64,000 bases of DNA from Caballeronia sp. NK8 (GTDB taxonomy: Bacteria > Pseudomonadota > Gammaproteobacteria > Burkholderiales > Burkholderiaceae): NCBI RefSeq assembly GCF_018408855.1, contig NZ_AP024327.1, positions 124,001 through 188,000 on the forward strand, given 5' to 3'. The first letter of the stretch is position 1. Each line of letters opens with the position of its first letter. Made by a program: the position numbers and the translations under genes. The notes under the pieces were generated by a model that was not told the origin of the DNA, ran no database searches, and saw only the letters and a program-made list of their open reading frames with translations. This document shows, in pieces, positions 53,630-62,314 of this stretch.

Positions 53630-53947
53630 TCACGCCACCTTGATCTGGATTTCTTCGCCGGCAAGGCGCACCGAATACGTCTTCAGGTCGCGGCCGCCGG
53701 GCTCTTTCAGGCATTTGCCCGTGGGGATGTGAAACACCGCTTCATGCAGCGGGCATTCGACGGTGTCGCCATCGACGAAACCCTGCGTCAGCAATGCATA
53801 TGCATGCGGGCAGACGTTCTCGAGCGCGTACAGCTCGTCGCCCACTTTGTAGATACCGATTTCCGCGCCGTCATCGAGCTTGAATTCGATCGGTGCGTCC
53901 TCCGACAGATCGCCGGCATGCCCGGCGCAGCGCCATTGTTCAGACAT
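53630..53947 (-). CDS. Rieske-type ferredoxin
   Basis: A 105-residue single-domain Rieske [2Fe-2S] protein. Ligands are Cys46-x-His48 (VCPHAYALL) and Cys65-x2-His68 (CPLHEAVF). It is the first gene of the minus-strand operon and carries electrons from the FAD reductase encoded 10 kb downstream to the oxygenase encoded two genes later. Confidence 0.92.
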   Translation of the reverse strand: MSEQWRCAGHAGDLSEDAPIEFKLDDGAEIGIYKVGDELYALENVCPHAYALLTQGFVDGDTVECPLHEAVFHIPTGKCLKEPGGRDLKTYSVRLAGEEIQIKVA

Positions 53948-54388
53948 CTTTCACCCTTTCCTCTGGTTCGTCTGCGTTCCACTAAAGGAACAGCAGTTCG
54001 TGTATGGGCATTATAGGAGTGGTCTGAGGCCGGGAAAATAAAAATCGCGATATCTAGGTGAAAACACTGAATACCTAACGTTTAAAAGTGGAGCGACGCG
54101 TTTCGTCAGATGTAAGAACGTCCGTTCGACATTGATTCGTAAGCTTTTTTTGACTTGCTGCGCGCGTTGCGGGGCGTACTCGGGGTCTACCCGAAGTCAT
54201 CCCAAAGTTATTGTTTTGGCGCAGGAAACCTCACTATACTTTCCATAGGCAGTACGTTGATCCATAGATGGAACATAACGAACGATCAACGGACGGCCTC
54301 CGGAGCAGAGCGCAATAAAGGCACCACGACTGCAACAGGAAAAGCGGGCAGGGCCCGCCCTCGAATCACACGGTTAGGAGAACGAAGG
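53948..54388. promoter_or_regulatory. Divergent promoter region between the Rieske operon and porin gene
   Basis: This 441-bp region has no credible gene. GTTCC-N6-GGAAC at 53976-53991 lies 29 bp before the ferredoxin start and is a good IclR-type operator candidate. GAACG-TC-CGTTC is at 54116-54127. TTGTTT at 54211-54216 and TATACT at 54235-54240 with an 18-bp spacer form a likely sigma70 promoter for the porin, giving a leader of about 140 nt. Confidence 0.5.
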
Positions 54389-55462
54389 GTGAAGCACATC
54401 ATTGCAGCGGGACTCATCGGAGCCGGGGTCGCGACCGGCGCGGCCGCGCAGAGCACAGTCACGCTCTACGGCAGCCTCGATGCCGGCATCGCATATATCA
54501 ACAACGTCGGTGGCCATCCGAAGTGGATGGAGGAGCAGGGCAACATGCAGCCCGACCGCTGGGGCTTTCGCGTCGTCGAGGATCTGGGCGGCGGGCTGAA
54601 GACCGTCGCGCAACTCGAGAACGGCTTCTATACGAACAGCGGCAACTTCGCGAAGGCCGGCACGCTATGGAATCGTCAGGCGTATCTCGGGCTGGAACAG
54701 GAGAACGTCGGCACGTTGACGCTCGGCCATCAGACGCCGTTCAGTTTCGACATGCTCGGGCCGCTTTCGACCGCTTATCTTGCGGCGAGCTGGTACGCGT
54801 TCCATCCGGGCAACATCGACCAGTTGGCGGACACCGGCGTCGTGCCCTATGACAACTCCGTCAAGTTCCGCTCAGCGAGCTTCTACGGCTTTTCCGCCGG
54901 CGCGATGATGGGCCTCGGCAATACGACGAACTTCTCGACCGGCCGCAACTACGGCTTCGGCATCACATATGCGAACGGGCCGTTCAAGGCGGCGGCGACG
55001 TATTCGAACGAGCACAACCGCACTCCCGCGATTGCGACGACCGGCCTCACGACGTTCCAGGGCCAGCCCGCGGCGACCTACATGGCGGACAAGCAGGAAG
55101 AGATGGGCGCGGGGGCATCGTATGAGATCGGCAAGTTCGTCGTGCATGGTCTCTATACGCGCGTAAAGCTGCAATCGAACGGCCAGTCGGACACGTTCCA
55201 GTCATACGATGCAGGCGTGACCTTCAAGCCGGTGGCGTGGAACTGGATCGCCGGCGGCGCGGCGACGACGACGTTCGCAGGCGGCCGCTGGACGCAGTTC
55301 GAAATCGGCGATATCTATATGCTGTCGAAGTCGACACAGCTCTATGTGAACGCGCTTTACGAGCACGCGACCGGCGGTGCGAAGGCGGCGTTTTTCACGG
55401 CGGGTGTTTCGAGTACGGCGAATCAGGTCATCGTGCTTGCGGGCATTCATCACTCGTTCTAG
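54389..55462 (+). CDS. Gram-negative porin (trimeric, Burkholderia type)
   Basis: A 357-residue outer-membrane porin. The signal peptide is KHIIAAGLIGAGVATGAAAQ; the mature start STVTLYGSLDAGIAYINN and the ending VLAGIHHSF with a terminal Phe are diagnostic. The chosen start is GTG at 54389 with AGGAG 8 nt upstream; the longer reading lies in the promoter region. It diverges from the Rieske operon and overlaps the stop of the convergent IclR gene by 4 nt, so it may admit the operon substrate. Confidence 0.93.
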   Translation: MKHIIAAGLIGAGVATGAAAQSTVTLYGSLDAGIAYINNVGGHPKWMEEQGNMQPDRWGFRVVEDLGGGLKTVAQLENGFYTNSGNFAKAGTLWNRQAYLGLEQENVGTLTLGHQTPFSFDMLGPLSTAYLAASWYAFHPGNIDQLADTGVVPYDNSVKFRSASFYGFSAGAMMGLGNTTNFSTGRNYGFGITYANGPFKAAATYSNEHNRTPAIATTGLTTFQGQPAATYMADKQEEMGAGASYEIGKFVVHGLYTRVKLQSNGQSDTFQSYDAGVTFKPVAWNWIAGGAATTTFAGGRWTQFEIGDIYMLSKSTQLYVNALYEHATGGAKAAFFTAGVSSTANQVIVLAGIHHSF

Positions 55463-56358
55463 GCGGGCATCCTGCGCGCGGCGAGGGCCACGGTGGGATC
55501 GTCCGGCGACGCGCGATAGTTGAGCCGCGTGGAGAGTTCCAGCGCGGCGGCGCAGATCGTTTCGACGAGTTGCGCTTTCTCGTCATTGGCGCCGATATCC
55601 GAGCGCGGCACGGTCGCAGCCACCGCAGCGACGATCGCGCCGGAATGATCGCGCACCGGCGCGGTGACGACGGATATCCCGCGCTCGAACGACGCTTCGC
55701 TCAGCCCATAGCCGAGCGCCGCGCATTCCTGCACCCGTTCATAGAGTTCGTCGACAGTGGCGGGCGTGCGCTCGGTGTACTTTTCGAGTTGCCCCTCGGG
55801 ATAGAGCGCCTTGAGCGCGGCAAGCGATAAATCGCCCATCAGCACATGGCCATGCACGGTTGCGTGAGCGGGCAGGCGCGTGCCGACATGCACCTTCACC
55901 GAACTGAACATGGGCTCGTGACTTTGCGCCTTCGCGACGAACACGACATCGCGCTGATCGCGAATCAGAAGATGCGTGGAAAGACCGGTTGCATCGCGCA
56001 GGCGTTCGAGAATCGGCGTGCCGAAATCGGTCAGTTCCAACGAGTTCACATATTCGAAGCCGAGCCGCAACACGGCCACGCCCAACCGGAAATTGCGATC
56101 GCCGTTCACGCGCTCCAGAAAGCCAAGCGATTCGAGCGTTTGCAGCAGACGAAACGTCGTCGTGCGCGGAATGCCGATGCGTCGCGACAACTCCGGCGCG
56201 CCCAGCACGGGCTCACGTGCCGAGAATTCAGCGAGAATGCGCAGGCCTCGTTCGAGTCCCGGCACGAGATACGTCGAGCCGCCGCCGGATGATGCGTCTT
56301 CGTCCGTGGTGTCGAGGTTCTCCGCTTGCGTGTCTTCCTGTTTGCTTCGTCGGGCCAT
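55459..56358 (-). CDS. IclR family regulator, paralog of the one at 49211
   Basis: A 299-residue protein with a polar, acidic N-terminal tail of about 28 residues, then YLVPGLERGLRILAEFSAREPVLGAPELSRRIGIPRTTTFRLL (winged helix) and DVVFVAKAQSHEPMFSS in the effector domain. The two proteins agree at most positions, so they arose by duplication. It is convergent with the porin gene. It may regulate the porin, the Rieske operon or the TauE-like gene divergent from it. Confidence 0.88.
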   Translation of the reverse strand: MARRSKQEDTQAENLDTTDEDASSGGGSTYLVPGLERGLRILAEFSAREPVLGAPELSRRIGIPRTTTFRLLQTLESLGFLERVNGDRNFRLGVAVLRLGFEYVNSLELTDFGTPILERLRDATGLSTHLLIRDQRDVVFVAKAQSHEPMFSSVKVHVGTRLPAHATVHGHVLMGDLSLAALKALYPEGQLEKYTERTPATVDELYERVQECAALGYGLSEASFERGISVVTAPVRDHSGAIVAAVAATVPRSDIGANDEKAQLVETICAAALELSTRLNYRASPDDPTVALAARRMPA

Positions 56359-56409
56359 GTTCGGCTGTAGTTGTCATCGTGCAAGGGGCAATCATAGCGC
56401 GAGACGATC

Positions 56410-56454
56410 GGCGGACCTTGCTTCCGCCTTTTTCGACACGTCATAACATGTTAT
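56410..56454 (+). promoter_or_regulatory. Terminator-like hairpin and palindrome before the TauE-like gene
   Basis: GGCGGA-N7-TCCGCC at 56410-56428 is followed at once by TTTTT, an intrinsic-terminator form on the plus strand although no plus-strand gene lies just upstream. ATAACATGTTAT, a perfect 12-bp palindrome, is at 56443-56454. Together they could be a short attenuator and an operator in the 133-bp divergent gap. Confidence 0.4.
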
Positions 56455-56491
56455 ATTAAGCATTCGCCGATCTTCGAACGAGGCCGATCCG

Positions 56492-57355
56492 ATGAGCTTC
56501 GAAGCAACCTGCTGGCTCTTCTGCGCGGGGTTCGCCGCGAGCGCGGCGGGCGGCATGCTGGGCATGGCGAGCGGTCTTTTCATCGTGCCCATCCTGACGA
56601 TGTTCTTCCACATCGACATGCACACGGCAATCAGCACGAGCATCGTGTCGGTGATCGCGTGTTCGTGCGGCGGCGCGGCGGCGTTTCTGCGCGGCGGCCT
56701 GACGAACGTGCGGCTCGCCGTGGTTCTCGAAACCGGCACGACGTTCGGCGCGCTGACGGGCGTGATGCTCGCGGGCATCGTCCCGGTTGCCGCGCTGGAT
56801 TTTCTGTTCGCGGGCGTGCTGCTGGTGTCGGCGTGGCAGATGTTCATTCGTCGCGAAGATCCGGCCAGCCTGTCGCGCACCGCGCCGGCACAGGGGCTCG
56901 CCGCCGCGCTCGATCTCCATTCGAGCTATCCCGATGTAGCTCTGCGTCGCGAGGTCGCCTATGAAGTGCGGCGCGTGCCCGTCGGTCTCACGTTGATGTA
57001 CGTGGCCGGACTCGTATCGGCGCTGCTCGGCATCGGCAGCGGCATCCTCAAGATTCCGGCGATGGACAACGCGCTGCGCCTGCCGATCAAGGTCTCGACC
57101 GCGACGTCCAACTTCATGATCGGCGTGACGGCCGCCGCGAGCGCGAGCGCGTATTTTCTGCGCGGCGAGATCGTCAGCGCGATTGCCGGGCCGGTCGCGC
57201 TCGGCTCGGTGATCGGCGCAATCGTGGGCGCGCGCGTGCTCATGAAAGTGCGCAGCGAGCGCCTGCGCCTGCTCTTTCTGTCGATGCTGCTGCTCGTCGC
57301 GTGCCAGATGGTCATGCACGGTCTCGGCATCGATGCTCTGGTGCATGCCGAATGA
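56492..57355 (+). CDS. TauE/SafE family permease (TSUP), possible sulfite or sulfonate exporter
   Basis: A 287-residue membrane protein with about eight helices in two TSUP repeats: AGFAASAAGGMLGMASGLFIVPIL at the start, and VSALLGIGSGILKIPAMDNALRLPIKVSTATSNFMIGVTAA in the second half, which is the family signature. TauE and SafE members export sulfite or sulfoacetate; others move organic acids. Its stop overlaps a DUF1634 gene, a common partner. It lies 17 kb from the sulfonate island, so a sulfite-export role is possible but not shown. Confidence 0.82.
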   Translation: MSFEATCWLFCAGFAASAAGGMLGMASGLFIVPILTMFFHIDMHTAISTSIVSVIACSCGGAAAFLRGGLTNVRLAVVLETGTTFGALTGVMLAGIVPVAALDFLFAGVLLVSAWQMFIRREDPASLSRTAPAQGLAAALDLHSSYPDVALRREVAYEVRRVPVGLTLMYVAGLVSALLGIGSGILKIPAMDNALRLPIKVSTATSNFMIGVTAAASASAYFLRGEIVSAIAGPVALGSVIGAIVGARVLMKVRSERLRLLFLSMLLLVACQMVMHGLGIDALVHAE

Positions 57356-57642
57356 CGAGACATCACGCGTCCGCTTCCCTGGATCGCCTGCTCGCCGGAT
57401 TTCTTCAGTGCGGCACATGGTCCGCGTGCCTGCTTACCGGCGCGGGACTGATCTTCGGCGCGAAGGCGCTGACCGCAGGCGTCGCGCTGTTCATTCTGCT
57501 GCCGGTGCTGCGCGTCGTGCTGATGCTCGGTGTGTTCGCGCGGCAGCGAAACTTCCTCTACGCGATGATCACCGCGACCGTGCTCGCCGTGATCGTCGCG
57601 GGCTGCGTGGTCGGCCTGCATCTCGGGCCGCTCGCTGGCTGA
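57352..57642 (+). CDS. DUF1634 membrane protein
   Basis: A 96-residue protein with three hydrophobic helices. DUF1634 proteins are usually encoded directly after a TSUP permease and are assumed to be its small subunit. The ATG overlaps the TSUP stop codon (ATGA), implying coupled translation and a complex. Confidence 0.75.
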   Translation: MTRHHASASLDRLLAGFLQCGTWSACLLTGAGLIFGAKALTAGVALFILLPVLRVVLMLGVFARQRNFLYAMITATVLAVIVAGCVVGLHLGPLAG

Positions 57643-57743
57643 AGCGCCACAAGCGCGCACTGAACGGTTATTCTCCCTGACGGCAGCCGACGATCTCGTC
57701 ACGCGCCCACGCATCCAACGGTTTCCTCGGGAGAAATCGCATC

Positions 57744-59396
57744 ATGTTCGACACGACAGATGTGCTGATCGCCGGCGCGGGCCCCGTCGGCCTGATGCTT
57801 GCCGCCGAACTGCGCCGCGACGGCGTGAAAGTGCGCGTGATCGACGCGCATGACGAGCGCGTCTTCTTCGTGAAGGCGCTCGGCGTCACGGCGCGCACGC
57901 TGGAGATTTTCGAGGACCTCGGCATCGTGCGCGAGGCGATCGACGCGGGCGTCTGGCTCACCGGCGCCGACACCTTTCAGGACGGCGCGCCCGCATTCAG
58001 CGCCGAGGTTCCGCGCGGAGGGCTGCCCTATGGCGCGCTGGCGCTCGCGCAGTTCGAAACCGAGCGCATTCTGGAAGCGGCGCTCGCGCGTCACGGCGGG
58101 CACGTCGAATATGGCGCGACGCTCGCCGACTTCACCGTGTCCGCCGACTTCATCGATGCGCGCATCCAGGACGCATGCGGCGAGAGCCGCACGATCCGCT
58201 GCCGCTGGCTTGTCGGTTGCGATGGCGCGCGCAGCACGGTGCGGCGTCAGTTGAACGTCGCCTACGAAGGCGATCAGTATCCGCAGACCTTCATGCTCGC
58301 CGATGTCGACGTCGAATGGAATCTGCCGCGCGGGCGCATGTATCGCTTCAACGTGACGGGCGAGGGCGATGCCGGATCGACCACGCTTGCGGCGTTGCCG
58401 GTGCGCGGCTCGGCGCGCCGCTATCGCCTGTCGATGGTCCTGCTCGCCGACGATGCCGCCCGCCACACGTTGAACTCCACGCCCGATTTCGCGGAGATCG
58501 AGCGCATCATGCTGCCGATCCTGCCGAAGGGCACACGGCTTTCGTCGATGCGCTGGTCGTCGGTGTATCGCGTGAGTCACCGCATCGCGCAGCACTATTC
58601 GCACGGGCGCGTGTTCCTTGCGGGCGACGCCGCGCATATCCATCCGCCGGTCGGCGGGCAGGGCATGAATACCGGCCTGCAGGACGCACACAATCTTGCG
58701 TGGAAACTCGCGCTGGTCGCGCGCGGCGTCGCGAGCGAATCGCTGCTCGACAGCTATGAAGCGGAGCGCCGGCCGGTCGGGCTCGATGTCGTCGAAGCGA
58801 CGAGCCGTGCGTTGAACACGGTTCTCGCGCACGGCGAGATCAAGCCCGCGATGCGCGAGACGCAATTGCTCGTTGGCTATCGCGGCAGCAGTGCGATCGT
58901 CGCCGATGAATGCGCGGACATGGCGGCCGAATTGCCCGCGCCCGGCGATCGCGTGCCGGAGGTCGGCGGTCTCGTGCAGGCGTTCGTCGGCCATGCGCAA
59001 CGCCTGCAGGAACATCTCGGGCGCGGGCGTCACACGCTCGTCGGCTATCTCGACGACGATGCCGATGGCGCGCGCGTCGCCGCGTTCGATGCGGCCGTCG
59101 ACGCGTGGCGCGGCGCGCTCGGCACGGCGGCGAGCGCGGTGCTGATCGTGTCGCCGAAGCTCGCGCACGCGGCGTCATTCGAGCCCGCGCGGGAAGCGTA
59201 TCGAACGCTCAGCGATGACGCGGGCGCGTTCGTCGATGCGTTCGGCGCGAAGAACGGCATGGCGTGGGCCGTGCGTCCGGACGGGCATATAGGCTTCAGG
59301 AGCGCGCGTTGTGCACCCGACTCGCTGATGGCGTGGCTCAGGTCAGCGCTGCACGGCGATCACGTGGGCCTGAATGTGTCCATCGACCGGCCCTGA
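57744..59396 (+). CDS. Class A FAD-dependent aromatic monooxygenase
   Basis: A 550-residue flavoprotein hydroxylase of the PheA/MhpA/polyketide hydroxylase group. The FAD fold VLIAGAGPVGLMLAAELRRDG is at residues 7-27, the DG motif in LVGCDGARSTVRRQL, and GDAAHIHPPVGGQGMNTGLQ is the FAD phosphate site. A C-terminal thioredoxin-like domain of about 150 residues follows. Members hydroxylate phenols or resorcinols with NAD(P)H and oxygen. The substrate is unknown. Its last 54 bp overlap the convergent methyltransferase gene. Confidence 0.87.
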   Translation: MFDTTDVLIAGAGPVGLMLAAELRRDGVKVRVIDAHDERVFFVKALGVTARTLEIFEDLGIVREAIDAGVWLTGADTFQDGAPAFSAEVPRGGLPYGALALAQFETERILEAALARHGGHVEYGATLADFTVSADFIDARIQDACGESRTIRCRWLVGCDGARSTVRRQLNVAYEGDQYPQTFMLADVDVEWNLPRGRMYRFNVTGEGDAGSTTLAALPVRGSARRYRLSMVLLADDAARHTLNSTPDFAEIERIMLPILPKGTRLSSMRWSSVYRVSHRIAQHYSHGRVFLAGDAAHIHPPVGGQGMNTGLQDAHNLAWKLALVARGVASESLLDSYEAERRPVGLDVVEATSRALNTVLAHGEIKPAMRETQLLVGYRGSSAIVADECADMAAELPAPGDRVPEVGGLVQAFVGHAQRLQEHLGRGRHTLVGYLDDDADGARVAAFDAAVDAWRGALGTAASAVLIVSPKLAHAASFEPAREAYRTLSDDAGAFVDAFGAKNGMAWAVRPDGHIGFRSARCAPDSLMAWLRSALHGDHVGLNVSIDRP

Positions 59397-60167
59397 ACCG
59401 AAGCGCGCCGCGATGGCCGCGGTGCTTGCCGAGGTCGCTTCGTCGAGACTCGCGCCCGCGCGCGATTCGATCTCGTTGCGCAAGGGCGTGCCCTGGCAAT
59501 ACGCGATGGCGGCCAGTTCCGCCGATGCCGCGCGGCTGCGTCGCGTTACCGTTTCGAATTGCGGTTCTGCATCGAAACCTGCGGCTGTGAGATCGCGCGC
59601 AATCGTTTTTTGATCGAAATAACCGTGCGGCGTGCGTTTCATGAAAAGCGGCGGATCAGCTGGAAAGAGCGTGCCGAGCGCGTCGGTTATCGTGCCGGCA
59701 AACTCGTTTTCTTCGATACGGTCCCACACATTGAACAGCAGCGTGCCGCCGGGCCGCAGTACGCGACGCGCCTCGGCGAAAGCGGCCGGCTTGTCCGGGA
59801 AGAACATTGCACCGAACTGACAGACGACGATATCGAAGCTTGCATCGTCGAAAGGCAATTGCAACGCATCCGCCTGCCGCCACGTCACGGGCCTGCCGAT
59901 GTTAGTCAGGGCGGCGCGATCGAGCATCGCCTGATTCAGGTCCGTCGCGACGATATCGACATGCGTCGGCAACGCACGCGCGATGGACCGCGTGACGGCG
60001 CCAGTGCCCGCGGCGGTTTCCAGCACGCGCGATGGATCGTGCGCCGCGACGCGTTGCGCGATATCTTCCGCATAGGGTGCGAAGAGCATCGGCACGAGCA
60101 ACTGGTCGTAAAGCTCGGGAATCTGCCCGGCGAAATTCGTGTCCGTGCGAAGCATATTCGTGTTCAT
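59343..60167 (-). CDS. Class I SAM-dependent methyltransferase
   Basis: A 274-residue methyltransferase of the UbiE/Methyltransf_11 type. Motif I is RVLETAAGTGAVTRSIA, DIVATDLNQAMLDRA follows with the acidic ribose contact, and FDIVVCQFGAMFFPDKPAAFAEARRVLRPGG is the post-motif region (split by convention). The ATG of MNTNMLRTD at 60167 has AGGGG upstream. It may methylate a hydroxylated product of the adjacent monooxygenase, but the genes are convergent. Confidence 0.83.
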   Translation of the reverse strand: MNTNMLRTDTNFAGQIPELYDQLLVPMLFAPYAEDIAQRVAAHDPSRVLETAAGTGAVTRSIARALPTHVDIVATDLNQAMLDRAALTNIGRPVTWRQADALQLPFDDASFDIVVCQFGAMFFPDKPAAFAEARRVLRPGGTLLFNVWDRIEENEFAGTITDALGTLFPADPPLFMKRTPHGYFDQKTIARDLTAAGFDAEPQFETVTRRSRAASAELAAIAYCQGTPLRNEIESRAGASLDEATSASTAAIAARFGSGPVDGHIQAHVIAVQR

Positions 60168-60332
60168 GCGTTGCCCCTGCATTCGATTATTCGCCTGAGA
60201 CCGCAAGTCTTTTCACTCTACGCTGCTTTATCGCGCTCGATCGGATGTCTACATTGAGCGCTGTCACGCCGGTTTCGTCCGATACGCAACCGGTCTATCA
60301 GTGAATTAAACAATCTCTTCAAGGAATCGATC

Positions 60333-61079
60333 ATGAGCAAACTCGCAGGCAAGGTGGCGGTCGTCACGGGCGCATCGAAAGGCATCGGAGCGGCGATTGC
60401 AAAGGCGCTCGCGGCGGAGGGCGCGTCGGTCGTCGTCAACTATGCGAGCAGCAAGGCGGGCGCGGAAGCGGTCGTGGCGGACATCACCGCGGCGAACGGC
60501 AAGGCGATCGCGGTCGGCGGCGATGTCTCGAAGGCCGCCGATGCGCAAGGCATCGTGAATGCGGCGGTCGAAACGTATGGACGCCTCGATATCCTCGTCA
60601 ATAACTCGGGCGTCTACGAATTCGCGACGCTAGAGGAAATCACCGAAGAGCATTTTCATAAGCAGTTCAATATCAACGTGCTCGGCACCTTGCTGACGAC
60701 GCAAGCCGCCGCGAAACACTTCGGCGAGGGTGCGAGCGTCATCAATGTGAGTTCGGTCGTGACCCGCATCACGCCGCCGGCGAGCGCAGTCTACAGCGGC
60801 ACGAAGGGTGCCGTCGATGCGATCACGGGCGTACTCGCGCGCGAACTCGGCGCGCGAAAGATCCGCGTGAACTCGATCAATCCCGGCATGGTCGTGACCG
60901 AAGGCACGCACAGCACGGGCATCATCGGTTCCGATTTCGAAACGTCCGCGCTCGCGCAGACACCGCTCGGACGCCTCGGCCAGCCGGACGACATCGCATC
61001 GATCGCGGTGTTCCTCGCCTCGGACGATGCGCGCTGGATGACCGGCGAACATCTCATCGCGAGCGGCGGCATGCGTTGA
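60333..61079 (+). CDS. SDR family oxidoreductase
   Basis: A 248-residue classical SDR of the FabG/glucose-dehydrogenase type: TGASKGIGAAIAKAL, NNSGVYEF, Ser in NVSSVVT and YSGTK with both catalytic residues. The ending WMTGEHLIASGGMR is typical. AAGGA precedes the ATG. It stands alone between a divergent methyltransferase and a LysE gene; substrate unknown. Confidence 0.87.
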   Translation: MSKLAGKVAVVTGASKGIGAAIAKALAAEGASVVVNYASSKAGAEAVVADITAANGKAIAVGGDVSKAADAQGIVNAAVETYGRLDILVNNSGVYEFATLEEITEEHFHKQFNINVLGTLLTTQAAAKHFGEGASVINVSSVVTRITPPASAVYSGTKGAVDAITGVLARELGARKIRVNSINPGMVVTEGTHSTGIIGSDFETSALAQTPLGRLGQPDDIASIAVFLASDDARWMTGEHLIASGGMR

Positions 61080-61221
61080 TTCGGGCGTCGCTGCGCCCTG
61101 TTTCGTGCAGGGCGTTTGCCGGCTTCGATCAAGTGTATCGACGGGCCGTGCGGATTGTGTATCTGGCATCGTGAATCATTCGGCAGGAGAATGGCGCGAC
61201 CCTTTCGCGCTGGAGTTCTCG

Positions 61222-61854
61222 ATGCCTCACACACCGCAACTGCTCGCATTCGCCCTCGTCGCGCTCGGCATGGCGCTCACGCCGGGGCCGAACATGGTCT
61301 ACCTGATTTCGCGCTCGATCTGCCAGGGCCGCACGGCGGGGCTCATTTCGCTGGGCGGCGTCGCGCTCGGCTTCGTGTTCTACATGTTGTGCGCGGCGTT
61401 CGGCATTACCGCGCTGCTGATCGCGGTTCCGTTCGCCTACGACGCGTTGCGCTTCGGTGGCGCGCTCTATCTGCTGTATCTGGCGTGGCAGGCGGTCAAG
61501 CCGGGCGGACGCTCGCCGTTTCAGGTGCGCGATTTGCCCGTCGACAGCCCGCGCAAGCTCTTCACGATGGGCTTCTTCACGAACCTGCTGAATCCCAAGA
61601 TCGCCGTGCTGTATCTGTCGCTGCTGCCGCAGTTCATCGATCCGTCGAACGGCAGTGTGCTCGGGCAGTCGCTCGTCTTCGGCATCGTGCAGATCATGCT
61701 GAGCATCACCGTCAATTCGACGGTCGCGATGACGGCCGGATCGATCGCGCTGTTTCTCGCCCGCAAGCCCGCATGGCTGCTGATGCAGCGCTGGCTCATG
61801 GGCACGGTGCTCGCCGGTCTCGCGGTGAGAATGGCGACTGAAGCGCGCCGCTGA
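61222..61854 (+). CDS. LysE/RhtB family exporter
   Basis: A 210-residue inner-membrane protein with six hydrophobic helices. ALTPGPNMVYLISRSICQGRTAGLISLGGVALGF near residue 15 is the RhtB signature. Family members export amino acids such as threonine, homoserine or leucine. The ATG at 61222 has GGAG 7 nt upstream; earlier starts in frame lie in non-conserved sequence. Confidence 0.88.
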   Translation: MPHTPQLLAFALVALGMALTPGPNMVYLISRSICQGRTAGLISLGGVALGFVFYMLCAAFGITALLIAVPFAYDALRFGGALYLLYLAWQAVKPGGRSPFQVRDLPVDSPRKLFTMGFFTNLLNPKIAVLYLSLLPQFIDPSNGSVLGQSLVFGIVQIMLSITVNSTVAMTAGSIALFLARKPAWLLMQRWLMGTVLAGLAVRMATEARR

Positions 61855-62314
61855 TCCGTTTATTCATGCCGCGCCACGCGAACTAGAAACCAAATAACCG
61901 TGGCGCGGGGCGATGACGGCAGCGCTTTTCTTCAGAAAAGTAAGGTTTCCGAAGCGAAATTCACCGGCTGTCCGGCCGCACGAGTGACGGTGCGTGAAAG
62001 TCACGCACAGGTTTCGTCTGTCGAAACAATCAAGCGGAATCGATTGGCATTTTTGTAGATATGCTCTCGGCGCTTGAATATTCCGGTACTGACGTTATGA
62101 TGTACTGACGTATTTACGACAGGTATGCCGATTGCGTATTCACGCCGGCTACGAAATTCCGATCTTCATCAATTGCATCGAAGCGGGCAGCGTCCGCGTG
62201 TAATCGGCCGCGGTGTCCGCATGCTTCCTGACGGCGCGTCGTTGCTCAAGCCGGCGTTTCTCTTTCAGCAATGAATCGCATGCCTGATGGCGAATTGAGT
62301 ATTCCGATAGCGCC
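61855..62314. other. 460-bp intergenic region with hairpins and a direct repeat
   Basis: No supported gene is present. CCGCGCCACG at 61869-61878 pairs perfectly with CGTGGCGCGG at 61899-61908 over a 20-nt loop, 15 bp after the LysE stop. CTTTTC-TTCA-GAAAAG is at 61925-61940. GTACTGACGT occurs twice (62086-62095 and 62102-62111), spaced 16 bp start to start, and could be a regulator site. The region is more AT-rich than its neighbours. Confidence 0.5.
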
